A stretch of DNA of 64,000 bases from CAZVKN01 sp964627035 (GCA_964627035.1 CAZVKN010000009.1:25986-89985); one strand, 5' to 3'; positions 39,876 to 49,112 are shown, counted from the stretch's first letter. Numbers and translations are program-made. Notes: generated from the sequence alone by a model not told the origin.

Positions 39876-40538
39876 TTGATTCGATATTTTCTGACATATT
39901 TGCTATTGGTTTCAGTTTCTTTTGCTGAGATATCAACGGAACAATTCATTATCGCCAGAGTTAAATATGGCGGTGGAGGTGATTGGTATTCGAACGCTAC
40001 TTCTCTGCCTAATCTGTTGAAATTTATCAGCAAACAGACCGGAGTTCGAACAGCCGATGAGGAAGCCGTCGTCGAGCTGTCCAGTCCGCGTCTGTTTCGA
40101 TTTCCTTATCTTTATATGAACGGTCACGGCAACATTAGATTCAGCGAAAGAGAAGTGCAGCAAATGCGTAAATATCTCGAGTCAGGTGGGTTCCTTCATG
40201 CTGACGACAATTACGGTATGGATCCATCCTTCCGTCGCGAGATGAAGCGTGTGCTCCCGAACGCTGAATTTGTCGAGCTGCCGTTCAGTCATCCGATCTA
40301 TCACTCTCACTTTGACTTTCCATCAGGAGTGCCTAAAATTCACGAGCATGACGGCAAGCCTGCTCAGGGATTTGGTCTGTTTCTTGATGGGAAACTTGTG
40401 GTCTATTACACTTACCAATCAGATATCGGTGACGGCTGGGAGGATGCCGATGTCCACAACGATCCCCCCGACATCCGGCTGAAAGCCTTGAAGATGGGCA
40501 CTAATATTGTAATCTGGCGATTGCGGGGCGGTCAGTGA
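39876..40538 (+). CDS. DUF4159-domain exported protein
   Basis: 220 residues: a signal peptide (MIRYFLTYLLLVSVSFAEIS), then a DUF4159 domain opening FIIARVKYGGGGDWYSNATS, with LSSPRLFRFPYLYMNGHGNI, LESGGFLHADDNYGMDPSF and the close PPDIRLKALKMGTNIVIWRL. The fold resembles a class-I glutamine-amidotransferase-like domain. DUF4159 genes are usually found with MoxR ATPase, DUF58 and BatA-like genes in gliding or aerotolerance clusters. Here only the DUF4175-like partner follows, overlapping by 4 nt (GTGA). Function is unknown. Confidence 0.9.
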   Translation: MIRYFLTYLLLVSVSFAEISTEQFIIARVKYGGGGDWYSNATSLPNLLKFISKQTGVRTADEEAVVELSSPRLFRFPYLYMNGHGNIRFSEREVQQMRKYLESGGFLHADDNYGMDPSFRREMKRVLPNAEFVELPFSHPIYHSHFDFPSGVPKIHEHDGKPAQGFGLFLDGKLVVYYTYQSDIGDGWEDADVHNDPPDIRLKALKMGTNIVIWRLRGGQ

Positions 40539-43500
40539 GTAGATCACTGAAGCACGCCGAAGCCACTCTCGAAACCCTCCGACGAACCAACCGACAGTTG
40601 ACAATTTCGGAAGGAGTGACTCACGCAATATTCCTACTCATCACCATTTGGGTATCAGGAATTGTCGTAGAGCTGCTTTTCAACCTACCTCCCGATCAAA
40701 GGGTATGGCTGCTGTTTTTGCTCATTCTTGGATCACTCGCCACAATAGTACGCCTAATCCTGCGAGTAGTCCGCAATCCTATTCTTAAATCGAATTTCTC
40801 CACTCAGAAGCATTGGGCTTTGAAACTGGGAAATTTTGCATCCGACAAGCTTCGGGATCGTCTGCTCAACGCAATTCAGGTTAACCGAACCAACCGATAC
40901 GGACACTCGGATGATCTTGCGAAGGTGGCTCTACATCAGGTAGTTGCCGACATGGGAGATATTCCGCTGGATCAGGTTATCAAGCGGAATATGCGGCAGA
41001 AGGGGCTGCTGATGAGGTTTGCCTCTCAGACGGTAGTGTTCCTTTTGTTTTTGGCTGTTCCGACCGGATTAAGCGATGCGATGGATAGGTTGTTACACCC
41101 GAAAACAGCGTACACACAGCCACCTTCCTACACTATTTCGGTTGAGACTGAACAGGATTGGGCGTATCGCGGTGAGCTGACTAAGTTTAGGATTAAGGTT
41201 GAAGGAGAGCCCGTTTCTGACGTCGAATTCAAGTACAGCTACGACGGAGGCGATGCCCAGAGTAAAACAGTTCGTCTAAAGGACAACTCGGTTGATCTTG
41301 AATTTGAAGGGTTCTCATCTTCTATCATTTACCACGCAAAATACAGAGAGTTCTCATCGCCTGAGAAACGGCTGAATATTGTCACTCGCCCGCAAATTTC
41401 GGAGCTGCAATATCGGCTGACTCCTCCCCGATACAGCAGGCTGCCTGTTGAAATCGGTGCGGAGAATGTTGGTGACGTGGAAGCACTGCCCGGATCGAGA
41501 TTTGAATTAACTATAAGGGCTACCAAACTTATCGGTGAAGCCTACTTCGTGTTTCAACCGACCGGTACTGATTCATCTGCTGTTGATAGCAGTACGCTGG
41601 AGCTGTCCGGCTTAAGAGGAACCGTTGAGCACACAATGACTCAAGGGGGCAAATACAGCGTTCGTCTGCGTGATGAAGACAACCATCCGAATCGCGATCC
41701 TGTCAGCTATCGTATTCGCTTACTCACCGACGAGTATCCAACCGTCCGCATCCTGTTTCCTGATGAGGATGTGATACTCGGCGATGACATGATTGTACCG
41801 CTGCAGGTTGCGGCTGATGACGATTTTGGTGTCAGCAAATTGCAGATAGCATTTCAAAAACTCGGAGGGGAAAACGACAGTGCTGTTACCACTTTCCCAC
41901 TGACTCCCGACCAGCCAGGATCAGCAACAATACTCGCATCCGAAATGTGGGAGCTGGGAAATCTAACGCTTGTTCCGGGGGATGTCGTCGAGTACTGGGC
42001 GATAGCTTGGGATAACGATAACATTAGCGGACCTAAGCGATCCGAGAGCGAACGCCGCATTGTCCGTCTTCCGACCATTGAGGAGATATTCGCCGGAGTT
42101 GAAGAAAGTGAACAAGCCGGATTCGATCAGGCTGAACAGGCACTCGAACAAGCGCGGGAACTGAAGGATCGCGTGGCTGAAGTTATTGAAGAGATGAAGC
42201 GAAATCCTGAAGCCGATTGGGAACAGCAGAAGCAGATTGAATCCGCTATTGAGCAACAGGACGAGCTGCAGAAGCAGGTTGATCAACTGAAGCAGAAAAT
42301 TGACCAACTGGTCGAGCAGTTGGAGAAGCATGACCTGCTGGCGATGGAAACTTTGGAGAAGTATAAGCAGCTGCAGGAACTGCTGGCTGAAGTCGCTACA
42401 CCGGAGATGAAAGAGGCGATGAAAAAGCTGCAGGAAGCGATGGAAAAGCAGGATCCTGATGCCCTGCGTAAAGCACTGGAGCAGTTTGACATTGACCGTG
42501 AAGAATACCTCCAGAACATCGAACGCTCGCTCAGTATTCTCAAGCAGTTGCAGCTTGAGAGAAAGATGGATGAGTTGGTCAAACAGGCTGAGGAGCTGCT
42601 GCATCGTCAGGAGGAGATTCTTGACGGTATGGAGGATCAACCTGCTGACGAACTCTCAAAGCAGCAGCAATCACTCGCTAACTCAACTGAGAATTTTGAG
42701 CAGAATATAGAGGCTGCCAAGCAGCTTGCTGAGGAATCGGGAGAGACTGAGCTTGCCGATGAACTGTCAGACCTGTTGAAGCAGATGGACGACAAGAAGA
42801 TCCCGACGAACATGCGTGAGACTGCCCAAAACATATCCTCCGGCAACATGCAAGAGGCTCAGCAGCAGGGTGAGCAGTCAGCGAGGGATCTGTCAGAACT
42901 GGCGGGGCAGCTTTCTAATTCAAGTCAGGGATTAAAACAGCGGCGTAAGGATAATATGGAGAAAAAACTGCGTCGGTTGACTGAGGAGCTGCTGTATGTT
43001 TCGCAGGCTCAGGAAGAGTTAGCTGGAGAGAGCATCCGCACGGGAACGCACTCGCCAAGATACCGCGGATTGGCTGGACGACAGGAGGATATCCGCAACT
43101 CCTTGAACGGTGTGACCGGACGGCTGTTCAATGTGTCAAAGGAAACCTTCTTTGTGAATCCGTCACTCGGTGCTAAGCTGGGGAAAGCATCGGAGGAGAT
43201 GGGATCGGCACTGAAAAAGTATTCCGACCGCAACCCTCGTTCGGTAGCTAAACCACAGAGCAACGCACTCGGCAACATAAACCAAGCTGCACGTCAACTG
43301 CTCGAAGCGTTAAGTGAAATGCAGGGATCGTCATCGTCAACCGGCTACGAAGAGATGATGGAGAAGCTGTCGCAGATGGCTCAACAGCAGTCGGAACTGA
43401 ACCAGCAGTCAATGGGTATGCCGATGCCCGGTCAGGGTGAACAGCAGATGCCGGGCGAGAACGGAATGCAGCAACTCGGACGGATGGCTGCCGAACAGCG

Positions 43501-43906
43501 GATGCTACAAGAGGGAATGAAGAGGCTGTCAGAAGAGGGCGAGGGTATGCAGGAGATACTCGGTGATCTGGATGGCATCGGAAAATCAATGGGTGAGGTT
43601 GCGGGTGACATGGAGGAGAAAAACGTCAACCAACGCACCCGACGGCTACAGCGTCAGATTGTAAGTCGTCTCCTCGATGCAACACGCTCAGTCCGTGAGG
43701 AGGAGTACAGCCGCAAACGTGAGAGCAAAACCGGAAGTGATCTAACGCGTAAATCACCTAAGGATCTGATGTTCGACAAGGATAAAGATCAACTGCGACG
43801 AGACCTGCTGCGAGCACTTCAAGAGGGTTATACACGTGATTACCGCCAATTGATAAGGGCTTACTTCCGGCAGTTAGAGAAGGCTGAGGAGCTGCAGAAG
43901 CGTTGA
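40535..43906 (+). CDS. DUF4175-like large membrane-anchored coiled-coil protein
   Basis: 1123 residues from GTG at 40535, overlapping the DUF4159 stop. Two N-terminal helices (HAIFLLITIWVSGIVVELLF, VWLLFLLILGSLATIVRLIL) and one near 160-180 (QTVVFLLFLAVPTGL) anchor it. Ig-like beta domains follow (about 195-500, including YPTVRILFPDEDVILGDDMI). About residues 515-960 are coiled coil, extremely rich in Glu, Gln, Lys and Leu. A methionine/glutamine-rich region (MAQQQSELNQQSMGMPMPGQ) and a basic C-terminus finish it. The head matches DUF4175-type proteins of MoxR clusters. No catalytic motif is seen; a structural envelope role is inferred. Confidence 0.85.
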   Translation: MSRSLKHAEATLETLRRTNRQLTISEGVTHAIFLLITIWVSGIVVELLFNLPPDQRVWLLFLLILGSLATIVRLILRVVRNPILKSNFSTQKHWALKLGNFASDKLRDRLLNAIQVNRTNRYGHSDDLAKVALHQVVADMGDIPLDQVIKRNMRQKGLLMRFASQTVVFLLFLAVPTGLSDAMDRLLHPKTAYTQPPSYTISVETEQDWAYRGELTKFRIKVEGEPVSDVEFKYSYDGGDAQSKTVRLKDNSVDLEFEGFSSSIIYHAKYREFSSPEKRLNIVTRPQISELQYRLTPPRYSRLPVEIGAENVGDVEALPGSRFELTIRATKLIGEAYFVFQPTGTDSSAVDSSTLELSGLRGTVEHTMTQGGKYSVRLRDEDNHPNRDPVSYRIRLLTDEYPTVRILFPDEDVILGDDMIVPLQVAADDDFGVSKLQIAFQKLGGENDSAVTTFPLTPDQPGSATILASEMWELGNLTLVPGDVVEYWAIAWDNDNISGPKRSESERRIVRLPTIEEIFAGVEESEQAGFDQAEQALEQARELKDRVAEVIEEMKRNPEADWEQQKQIESAIEQQDELQKQVDQLKQKIDQLVEQLEKHDLLAMETLEKYKQLQELLAEVATPEMKEAMKKLQEAMEKQDPDALRKALEQFDIDREEYLQNIERSLSILKQLQLERKMDELVKQAEELLHRQEEILDGMEDQPADELSKQQQSLANSTENFEQNIEAAKQLAEESGETELADELSDLLKQMDDKKIPTNMRETAQNISSGNMQEAQQQGEQSARDLSELAGQLSNSSQGLKQRRKDNMEKKLRRLTEELLYVSQAQEELAGESIRTGTHSPRYRGLAGRQEDIRNSLNGVTGRLFNVSKETFFVNPSLGAKLGKASEEMGSALKKYSDRNPRSVAKPQSNALGNINQAARQLLEALSEMQGSSSSTGYEEMMEKLSQMAQQQSELNQQSMGMPMPGQGEQQMPGENGMQQLGRMAAEQRMLQEGMKRLSEEGEGMQEILGDLDGIGKSMGEVAGDMEEKNVNQRTRRLQRQIVSRLLDATRSVREEEYSRKRESKTGSDLTRKSPKDLMFDKDKDQLRRDLLRALQEGYTRDYRQLIRAYFRQLEKAEELQKR

Positions 43907-43911
43907 ATTTT

Positions 43912-43967
43912 GTCATTCCGGACTTGATCCGGAATCCATGTAGCCCGGCTTCTCCGAAGCCGGGTTT
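43912..43967. repeat. REP1 half-unit fused to REP3 palindrome
   Basis: gtcattccggacttgatcc-ggaatcca (43912-43938) passes directly into gtagcccggcttctccgaag-ccgggttt (43940-43967). Follows the stop of the DUF4175-like gene by 5 bp and may terminate its transcript. Confidence 0.9.
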
Positions 43968-44144
43968 GTCTGTAACCCGTGCCGCACACACCAAACCACC
44001 AATCATATTGACGCTCAATAATAGCATCTCATATAATATCTCACCTAATGCCAATCTGTAATTAAAATAAACAGTATATTATTTTTTGGAATAAGTTGAG
44101 ATATAAACAAGTATTGATTGCATTACAGCTAATAAGTGCTTAAC

Positions 44145-44312
44145 TTGCATAGTGCATAGTGCATAGTGNNNNNNNNNNNNNNNNNNNNNNNNNNNNNNNN
44201 NNNNNNNNNNNNNNNNNNNNNNNNNNNNNNNNNNNNNNNNNNNNNNNNNNNNNNNNNNNNNNNNNNNNTGCATAGTGCATAGTGCATAGTGTATAGTGCA
44301 TAGTGCATAGTG
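44145..44312. repeat. Heptamer tandem repeat (tgcatag)n interrupted by a 100-N gap
   Basis: Three copies of tgcatag precede the gap (44145-44168) and about seven follow it (44269-44312), one with a tgtatag variant. Positions 44169-44268 are exactly 100 N, the usual placeholder for a scaffold gap of unknown length, so the true array may be much longer. Within the 471-bp interval 43907-44377 nothing else resembles a gene. Confidence 0.9.
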
Positions 44313-44377
44313 CATCATTCTGTTGCCATTTTGAATTAGATATCCATATTATTATCCTTTAACTTATCGGAGGAGTT

Positions 44378-45571
44378 ATGAAACAACTATTTACAGTTTT
44401 ATCGGTAATCGGACTTACTGCACTATTGGCGTTCAGCACAGGCTGCGGCGGTGACGACAATCCTGCGGCACCAGAACCCGATCCGGTACTTGATGTATCA
44501 ATAGGCACGCTTGACTTTGGTACAAGCGAAACTGAAATAACATTCTCTATCTCCAATAGCGGTGGAGGTACTTTAGAATGGTCAATTTCGGAGAGCGAAT
44601 CTTGGTTGACGGTTGCACCAAGCAGCGGTTCGACCACAGGTGAAACAGATCGAATCACGGTTACTGTAGATCGTAACGGACAGTCGGATGGTTCATACAG
44701 CGGAACAATTACTATCCAACCTAATGTAGGTTCGTCAGAAACGATTTCGGTTGAAATGGTAGTTTCTGCACCAGAATTATCAGTATCTTTGTCATCGTTA
44801 GATTTCGGAAGCAGTGAAGAAGAGAACAGTTTTACCATTGCAAACACAGGTGGAGGTACGCTGACTTGGACATTATCAGTTGATCAGAATTGGCTGACTG
44901 TTTTACCAAGCAGCGGTGAAACATCGGCAGAAACTGATCAAGTAACCGTTACCGTTGATCGCACTGGTTTATCAGCAGGTGGATATGAGGCTGAAATCAC
45001 TGTTACGTCAAATGTCGGTAACGAAAGTATCTCGGTGTCTATGAGTGTTGGAGAGATGATTTGGAGTTACGGGTTCAGCACAAACACTGATCTCGATCAG
45101 AAGTGGGAGTGTTTTGACGACAACGGATTCTCCGATTATGATTATTGGGGAGTAGTAGATAACGCTCATGAGGGTGCAGCAGCAGTTTGGTGTAACGGGC
45201 GTGGCGATCATCCTGCAGGTCGTTATGATGATAACATGGATGCAATAATGCGTCTCAGGTCGGATGAAGCTATTGATATTCGATCTTTTTCTGATGTCAC
45301 AATAAGATTCTGGATGGCTTACGAAACAGAACAGGATTATGATTACGTACGGTTATTAATTAGGGGAAATGATGATGTATGGTATTACAATAGTGAATCA
45401 TACCAATGGTGGGGAGGCGACTATACTTGGCGACAGTATGAAATGAATCTATCCGATTTTAACCAAGCACCTGATAGCTTCTTACGCATCGGATTCTTCT
45501 TCAACTCAGATATCAGCAACGGATATCGCGGTGTCTACATTGACGACATAGAAGTTTGGGGAATTGAATGA
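44378..45571 (+). CDS. Lipoprotein with two BACON domains
   Basis: 397 residues. GGAGGAGTT precedes the ATG; lipobox FSTGC (Cys23). Two BACON-type beta-sandwich repeats follow (about 38-125 and 126-222), each of the form LDFGTSETEITFSISNSGGG, then W-x-I/L-S, a WLTV-x-PSSG turn and I/VTVTVDR. The last 170 residues are a separate domain rich in Tyr, Trp and Asp (DYDYVRLLIRGNDDVWYYNS, ending GYRGVYIDDIEVWGIE), like a jelly-roll carbohydrate- or protein-binding module. BACON domains often occur in surface glycan-binding proteins. No catalytic residues are visible. Confidence 0.88.
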   Translation: MKQLFTVLSVIGLTALLAFSTGCGGDDNPAAPEPDPVLDVSIGTLDFGTSETEITFSISNSGGGTLEWSISESESWLTVAPSSGSTTGETDRITVTVDRNGQSDGSYSGTITIQPNVGSSETISVEMVVSAPELSVSLSSLDFGSSEEENSFTIANTGGGTLTWTLSVDQNWLTVLPSSGETSAETDQVTVTVDRTGLSAGGYEAEITVTSNVGNESISVSMSVGEMIWSYGFSTNTDLDQKWECFDDNGFSDYDYWGVVDNAHEGAAAVWCNGRGDHPAGRYDDNMDAIMRLRSDEAIDIRSFSDVTIRFWMAYETEQDYDYVRLLIRGNDDVWYYNSESYQWWGGDYTWRQYEMNLSDFNQAPDSFLRIGFFFNSDISNGYRGVYIDDIEVWGIE

Positions 45572-45606
45572 GCCGGTAGTTTTACAAAAACGAAGTGAAG
45601 AATCTT

Positions 45607-45767
45607 TGGATTCCCGTCTTCGAGTCTGTCCGATAATAACAGAATCTACTATTTTGTCATTCCGGACTTGATCCGGAATCCAGAAATAACAACAAGTTAC
45701 TGGATTCCCGCCTGCGCGGGAATGACGAATACTAGCATTGTCAGACAAACTCCTTCACGAGAATGAC
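45607..45767. repeat. REP1 unit split by an inserted element
   Basis: Left half tggattcccgtcttc (45607-45621) and right half cttcacgagaatgac (45753-45767) together give one REP1 unit with core cccgt-cttc-acggg. The 4-bp cttc is present on both sides (45618-45621, 45753-45756), as a target-site duplication would be. Confidence 0.8.
45622..45752. mobile_element. 131-bp MITE-like element carrying a REP1 pair
   Basis: Left end gagtctgtccgataat and right end attgtcagacaaactc are inverted repeats matching at about 13 of 16 positions and belong to the family of the element at 16056-16186, with identical total length. The cargo differs: a complete REP1 pair (about 45656-45726) instead of a REP2 pair. 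It lies in the loop of another REP1 unit and is flanked by cttc direct repeats. No coding capacity. Confidence 0.8.
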
Positions 45768-45777
45768 GATTAAGAGA

Positions 45778-45801
45778 GATTCTTCACTTCGTTCAGAATG
45801 A
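45778..45801. repeat. Short repeat gattcttcacttcgttcaga-atgac
   Basis: The same sequence forms the last codons of the membrane protein ending at 39792, and its start recurs in inverted form near 45584-45606 (aaacgaagtgaagaatctttg). Confidence 0.75.
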
Positions 45802-45816
45802 CATCACACGATATCC

Positions 45817-46218
45817 CTACATATCCATCGAATACTTTTCATAAAATGCTCGCAAATCTTCTTCAGGATTCTCAAACTCTAACAGGTGCCCTTTGCATCC
45901 TCGTTTAGCACAAATCTGAACCTTGCCGCCCTGTGGTAGCTGATATGCCGCCATAGGAGCGTCACAACCGTCACACTGACGTTGACTCATCAATGACTCC
46001 CGACAATACGGACATGAAAACTCTACAATGACGTCTTCCGGAATTGTCAGGGATGTCTCGATAGTATAATCACCGTAAAAAGCACATAACCGGATCGCAC
46101 CCGTCACACCACCCGGAAGACGACCCATCAATGATATGCTGCTTTTATCCTGAATTAAATGCTGTTCGTCCATAAGACTGCGATGGCAGTGTGGACATTC
46201 TGCTTGAATCGTTATCAT
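45817..46218 (-). CDS. Zinc-ribbon protein of unknown function
   Basis: 133 residues with four paired-cysteine knuckles: CPHC near residue 8, CPYC near 69, CDGC near 82 and CAKRGC near 103, enough for two zinc sites. Between them is a region with SSISLMGRLPGGVTGAIRLC and YTIETSLTIPEDVIVEFSC. It resembles small bacterial zinc-ribbon proteins with unknown roles. It is transcribed after glutamate dehydrogenase, 165 bp away across a repeat block, so co-transcription is doubtful. Confidence 0.75.
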   Translation of the reverse strand: MITIQAECPHCHRSLMDEQHLIQDKSSISLMGRLPGGVTGAIRLCAFYGDYTIETSLTIPEDVIVEFSCPYCRESLMSQRQCDGCDAPMAAYQLPQGGKVQICAKRGCKGHLLEFENPEEDLRAFYEKYSMDM

Positions 46219-46255
46219 GTTTTTCCTTAATTTTAACGAGAATACTTAAGTTATT

Positions 46256-46368
46256 AGTAGTCGGGCTTGTCTCAAACCAGACGTCACTGTTTTGACAACC
46301 ACGACTACAACCGTGAGGGAGCAGTGACATTCTTGTCAATGTAGAGCGGACTGAAAGTCCGCCCTCCG
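46256..46368. repeat. REP4 and REP5 repeats in series
   Basis: 46256-46310 is a REP4 copy (tagtagtcgggcttgtctc ... gacaaccacgactac), followed by gggagcagtgacattcttgt (REP6-like) and REP5 at 46342-46368 (gtagagcggactgaaagtcc-gccctcc). They fill the interval behind the glutamate dehydrogenase gene. Confidence 0.85.
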
Positions 46369-46382
46369 GATAACAAAAACAG

Positions 46383-47678
46383 TTAATACAATCCCCGCAT
46401 TTCTGCTGCTGCCACCACACGGCGGATACCGACGATGAACGCTGCAGTGCGCATCGGAACCTCATGCTCCATGGATGCGGTTAACACTTCTATGAATGAA
46501 CGCTCCATGATCTCCTTCAGGTTTTCCGCTACCACTTTGCCTGACCAGTAATACCCCATCCGGTTCTGCACCCACTCAAAATATGATACGGTAACTCCAC
46601 CCGCATTGCAGAGAATATCAGGGATGATAAACGTCTCCTTTTGCTCAAATATCTCATCGGCTTCGGGCGTTAACGGACCGTTCGCACACTCAGCAATTAT
46701 CTTCGCCTGAACTCGAGGCGCATTCTCTTCAGTGATCTGATTCTCAAGTGCTGCAGGTATCAATACATCAACCGGCAGCTCCAACAGCTCCATTGGATCA
46801 TCCATTCTCTCAACGCCGGGTGTCGCTTCAAATCCTTTTAACGAGCCGTGCTTTTGTACATGTTTAATCGCTTTTTCGGGATCAATTCCATCCTCGGAAA
46901 TAAACGCTCCGTCAGCATCTGAAATAGCTCGAATCGTGCACCCTTCATCCTTATGAAGCAACCGTGCTGCCCACGATCCGGCATTGCCGTAACCCTGAAT
47001 AGCCAAGGTTGCATTGTACAGCTCAATATCCAACTGTTCCGCAGCGAGATGAACGCAATGCACCATCCCTTGAGCGGTTGCGGTTTCACGCCCCTGTGAT
47101 CCACCCAATTCCAACGGTTTCCCAGTAACGACTGCCGGATAATAGCCTTGATGGTGACGTGAATAAGTGTCCATAAGCCACCCCATGACCTTGGGATTGG
47201 TGTTGACATCGGGAGCAGGAACATCCTGATCCGGTCCGAAGATGTCCATCATCTCCACAAAGTAGCGACGCGACAACCGTTCAAGTTCTCCCAAGCTGAG
47301 TTCTTTCGGATTGACCTCAATACCACCCTTGCCACCCCCCATAGGAATATTAACCACAGCGCATTTGAACGTCATCCACAGTGCCAATGCTTTCACCTCA
47401 TCAATATCAACCTTTGGATGGAAGCGGATCCCACCCTTTGCCGGACCACGCGCTATATTGTGCTGAACACGATATCCTTTGAATACTTGGATCGAGCCGT
47501 CGTCCATGCGCACCGGCAACTTAACCTCCAACACCCGGCGCGGTTCCTTGATGACCGCAATCTGGTCGTCAGAAAGTTTTAATATCTGAGCAGCACGATC
47601 AAACTGCCGCAGAGCATTATCGAACGCAGATATACTCCGTTCGCGATCTCCCAGAGATTTCAGCGGGAGTTTCGTCAT
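46383..47678 (-). CDS. Glutamate dehydrogenase
   Basis: 431 residues, the size of hexameric bacterial/archaeal glutamate dehydrogenases, which interconvert glutamate and 2-oxoglutarate plus ammonia with NAD(P). It has the substrate-site sequence VQHNIARGPAKGGIRFHP, the catalytic lysine region VVNIPMGGGKGGIEVNP, PAPDVNTNPKVMGWLMD, and the Rossmann nucleotide loop LAIQGYGNAGSWAARLL. Late features DILCNAGGVTVSYFEWVQN also fit. It starts 15 nt after the Na+-dependent transporter, so transporter and enzyme form one operon, probably for amino acid use. Cofactor preference cannot be fixed. Confidence 0.97.
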   Translation of the reverse strand: MTKLPLKSLGDRERSISAFDNALRQFDRAAQILKLSDDQIAVIKEPRRVLEVKLPVRMDDGSIQVFKGYRVQHNIARGPAKGGIRFHPKVDIDEVKALALWMTFKCAVVNIPMGGGKGGIEVNPKELSLGELERLSRRYFVEMMDIFGPDQDVPAPDVNTNPKVMGWLMDTYSRHHQGYYPAVVTGKPLELGGSQGRETATAQGMVHCVHLAAEQLDIELYNATLAIQGYGNAGSWAARLLHKDEGCTIRAISDADGAFISEDGIDPEKAIKHVQKHGSLKGFEATPGVERMDDPMELLELPVDVLIPAALENQITEENAPRVQAKIIAECANGPLTPEADEIFEQKETFIIPDILCNAGGVTVSYFEWVQNRMGYYWSGKVVAENLKEIMERSFIEVLTASMEHEVPMRTAAFIVGIRRVVAAAEMRGLY

Positions 47679-47693
47679 CCTCTTCTCCGTTAT

Positions 47694-49043
47694 TTAAGCT
47701 TTTCCAAACAGCCCTGCGACGAATGTTATTGTGATAAACAGGGCTGATATTGCCAGAATAAATGTCGCCACCCCTGCTGATATCTTAAGCGCAGGCCCCC
47801 CTTCCCGAAGCTCATTTAGAAGGTTCTCAGGACCCCACCGGAAGATGGTGAACAGCACCATCAGCAGTCCACCCAGCGGGAGCATATATTTAAATGAAAG
47901 ATAGTCAAAAAAGTCAAACAGAGTCTTACCAAATAGAGTTATATCACTGAGAATGCTGAAAGATAGTGCCGACGGTATCCCGAGCAGGAATATTAACGTC
48001 CCGAAAATCAGCACAACATTGCGGCGTGACCACCCCTTTTGGTCGGTGAAATATGCAACCACGACTTCGAGCAGTGATATGCCTGAAGTCAATGCTGCAA
48101 TAGATAACAGCATAAAAAACAGTACCCCGACCCAGTGTCCACCCGGCATCACCGCAAATATTGCAGGAAGAACATGAAATACCAGCCCCGGACCTGCGTT
48201 AGGTTCAAATCCCAGTGCAAACACGGATGTAAAAATTGCTGTCCCGGCAAGCAGTGCGATCCCGGTATCGAGAACAATGATCCACAGAGCACTTTTAACA
48301 AGATTCTCTTTGTGACTGAGGTACGAGCCGTAAGTCAGCATTACTCCCAAACCGAGCGACAAAGTGAAAAACGCATGTCCCAATGCCACCAACATCGCTT
48401 CACCGTTTAACTTGGTGAAATCCGGCTTGAACAAAAATGCAAGTCCCTTATCAGCACCATCAAGGGTTAAGCCTCGCACAACCAATAGAAATATGATGAG
48501 CAGCAACATCGGCATCAAGATGCGATTCCACTTTTCGATACCGTTTTTAACACCTCGTATCACCACAAACATACACAACCCCATGAACACAGCATGAGAT
48601 ATTAGAGGCAGCTTTGGATCACTCGCAAACTCACCGAACGCTTTTCCTGCTACTTCAGGTGAACTGAATCCTGCGAATCCTCCCTGGACAGCCTTAACAA
48701 CATATGCCAGCGTCCAACCTGCGATGATACTGTAATATGACAATATTACAAAACCAGTTGCCACACCAACAGCACCTATCAGGAAGTACATCTGTCCCGG
48801 CGCCAGCTTTTGAAAAGCTCCTACCGGATTAAGCTGGGTTTTACGTCCGATACTAAACTCAATCAGCATCACCGGCAGACCGATGAACAGGATTGAGATT
48901 AAGTAAAACAGCACGAACGCTGCACCGCCATACATCCCGGTAATAAATGGAAATTTCCAGATGTTTCCGAGTCCGATGGCAGATCCTACCGCCGCCAGGA
49001 TGAATCCAATTCTCGACCCCCATTGTTCCCGAAGTTCAGGCAT
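47694..49043 (-). CDS. Sodium-dependent neurotransmitter-symporter (NSS) family transporter
   Basis: 449 residues with about 11-12 membrane helices. The N-terminal signature is complete: QWGSRIGFILAAVGSAIGLG, NIWKFPFITGMYGGAAFVL and GLPVMLIEFSIGR, with the unwound helix 1 that binds substrate and Na+. Later helices include FFTLSLGLGVMLTYGSYLSH, a sodium-site stretch. Bacterial NSS proteins such as LeuT and MhsT import amino acids with Na+. GGAG lies 7 nt before ATG, and a strong promoter is read upstream. Its operon partner is glutamate dehydrogenase; which amino acid is carried is unknown. Confidence 0.96.
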   Translation of the reverse strand: MPELREQWGSRIGFILAAVGSAIGLGNIWKFPFITGMYGGAAFVLFYLISILFIGLPVMLIEFSIGRKTQLNPVGAFQKLAPGQMYFLIGAVGVATGFVILSYYSIIAGWTLAYVVKAVQGGFAGFSSPEVAGKAFGEFASDPKLPLISHAVFMGLCMFVVIRGVKNGIEKWNRILMPMLLLIIFLLVVRGLTLDGADKGLAFLFKPDFTKLNGEAMLVALGHAFFTLSLGLGVMLTYGSYLSHKENLVKSALWIIVLDTGIALLAGTAIFTSVFALGFEPNAGPGLVFHVLPAIFAVMPGGHWVGVLFFMLLSIAALTSGISLLEVVVAYFTDQKGWSRRNVVLIFGTLIFLLGIPSALSFSILSDITLFGKTLFDFFDYLSFKYMLPLGGLLMVLFTIFRWGPENLLNELREGGPALKISAGVATFILAISALFITITFVAGLFGKA

Positions 49044-49070
49044 TTACTGTCTCCGTTTGACTATCTAAGT

Positions 49071-49099
49071 AACATAACAACACTGTTAATAATTGTCAA
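49071..49099 (-). promoter_or_regulatory. Sigma70-type promoter of the NSS transporter/glutamate dehydrogenase operon
   Basis: Minus strand: TTGACA, a spacer of exactly 17 bp, TATGTT. The -35 box is consensus. Predicted transcription start is about 20 nt upstream of the transporter ATG. Confidence 0.75.
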
Positions 49100-49112
49100 G
49101 TTAAGGGATGGT

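Noticed and set aside
41963..42640. 225-codon open frame antisense to the coiled-coil gene
   Set aside because: Leucine-rich shadow of the Glu/Gln-rich coiled coil on the other strand; no start signal or family.
44079..44318. 79-codon open frame across the N gap with repeated HYALCTM
   Set aside because: It is the translation of the 7-bp tandem repeat (21-nt period) through unknown bases.
46838..47224. 128-codon open frame within the glutamate dehydrogenase gene
   Set aside because: Different frame of a clear enzyme gene, without family similarity.
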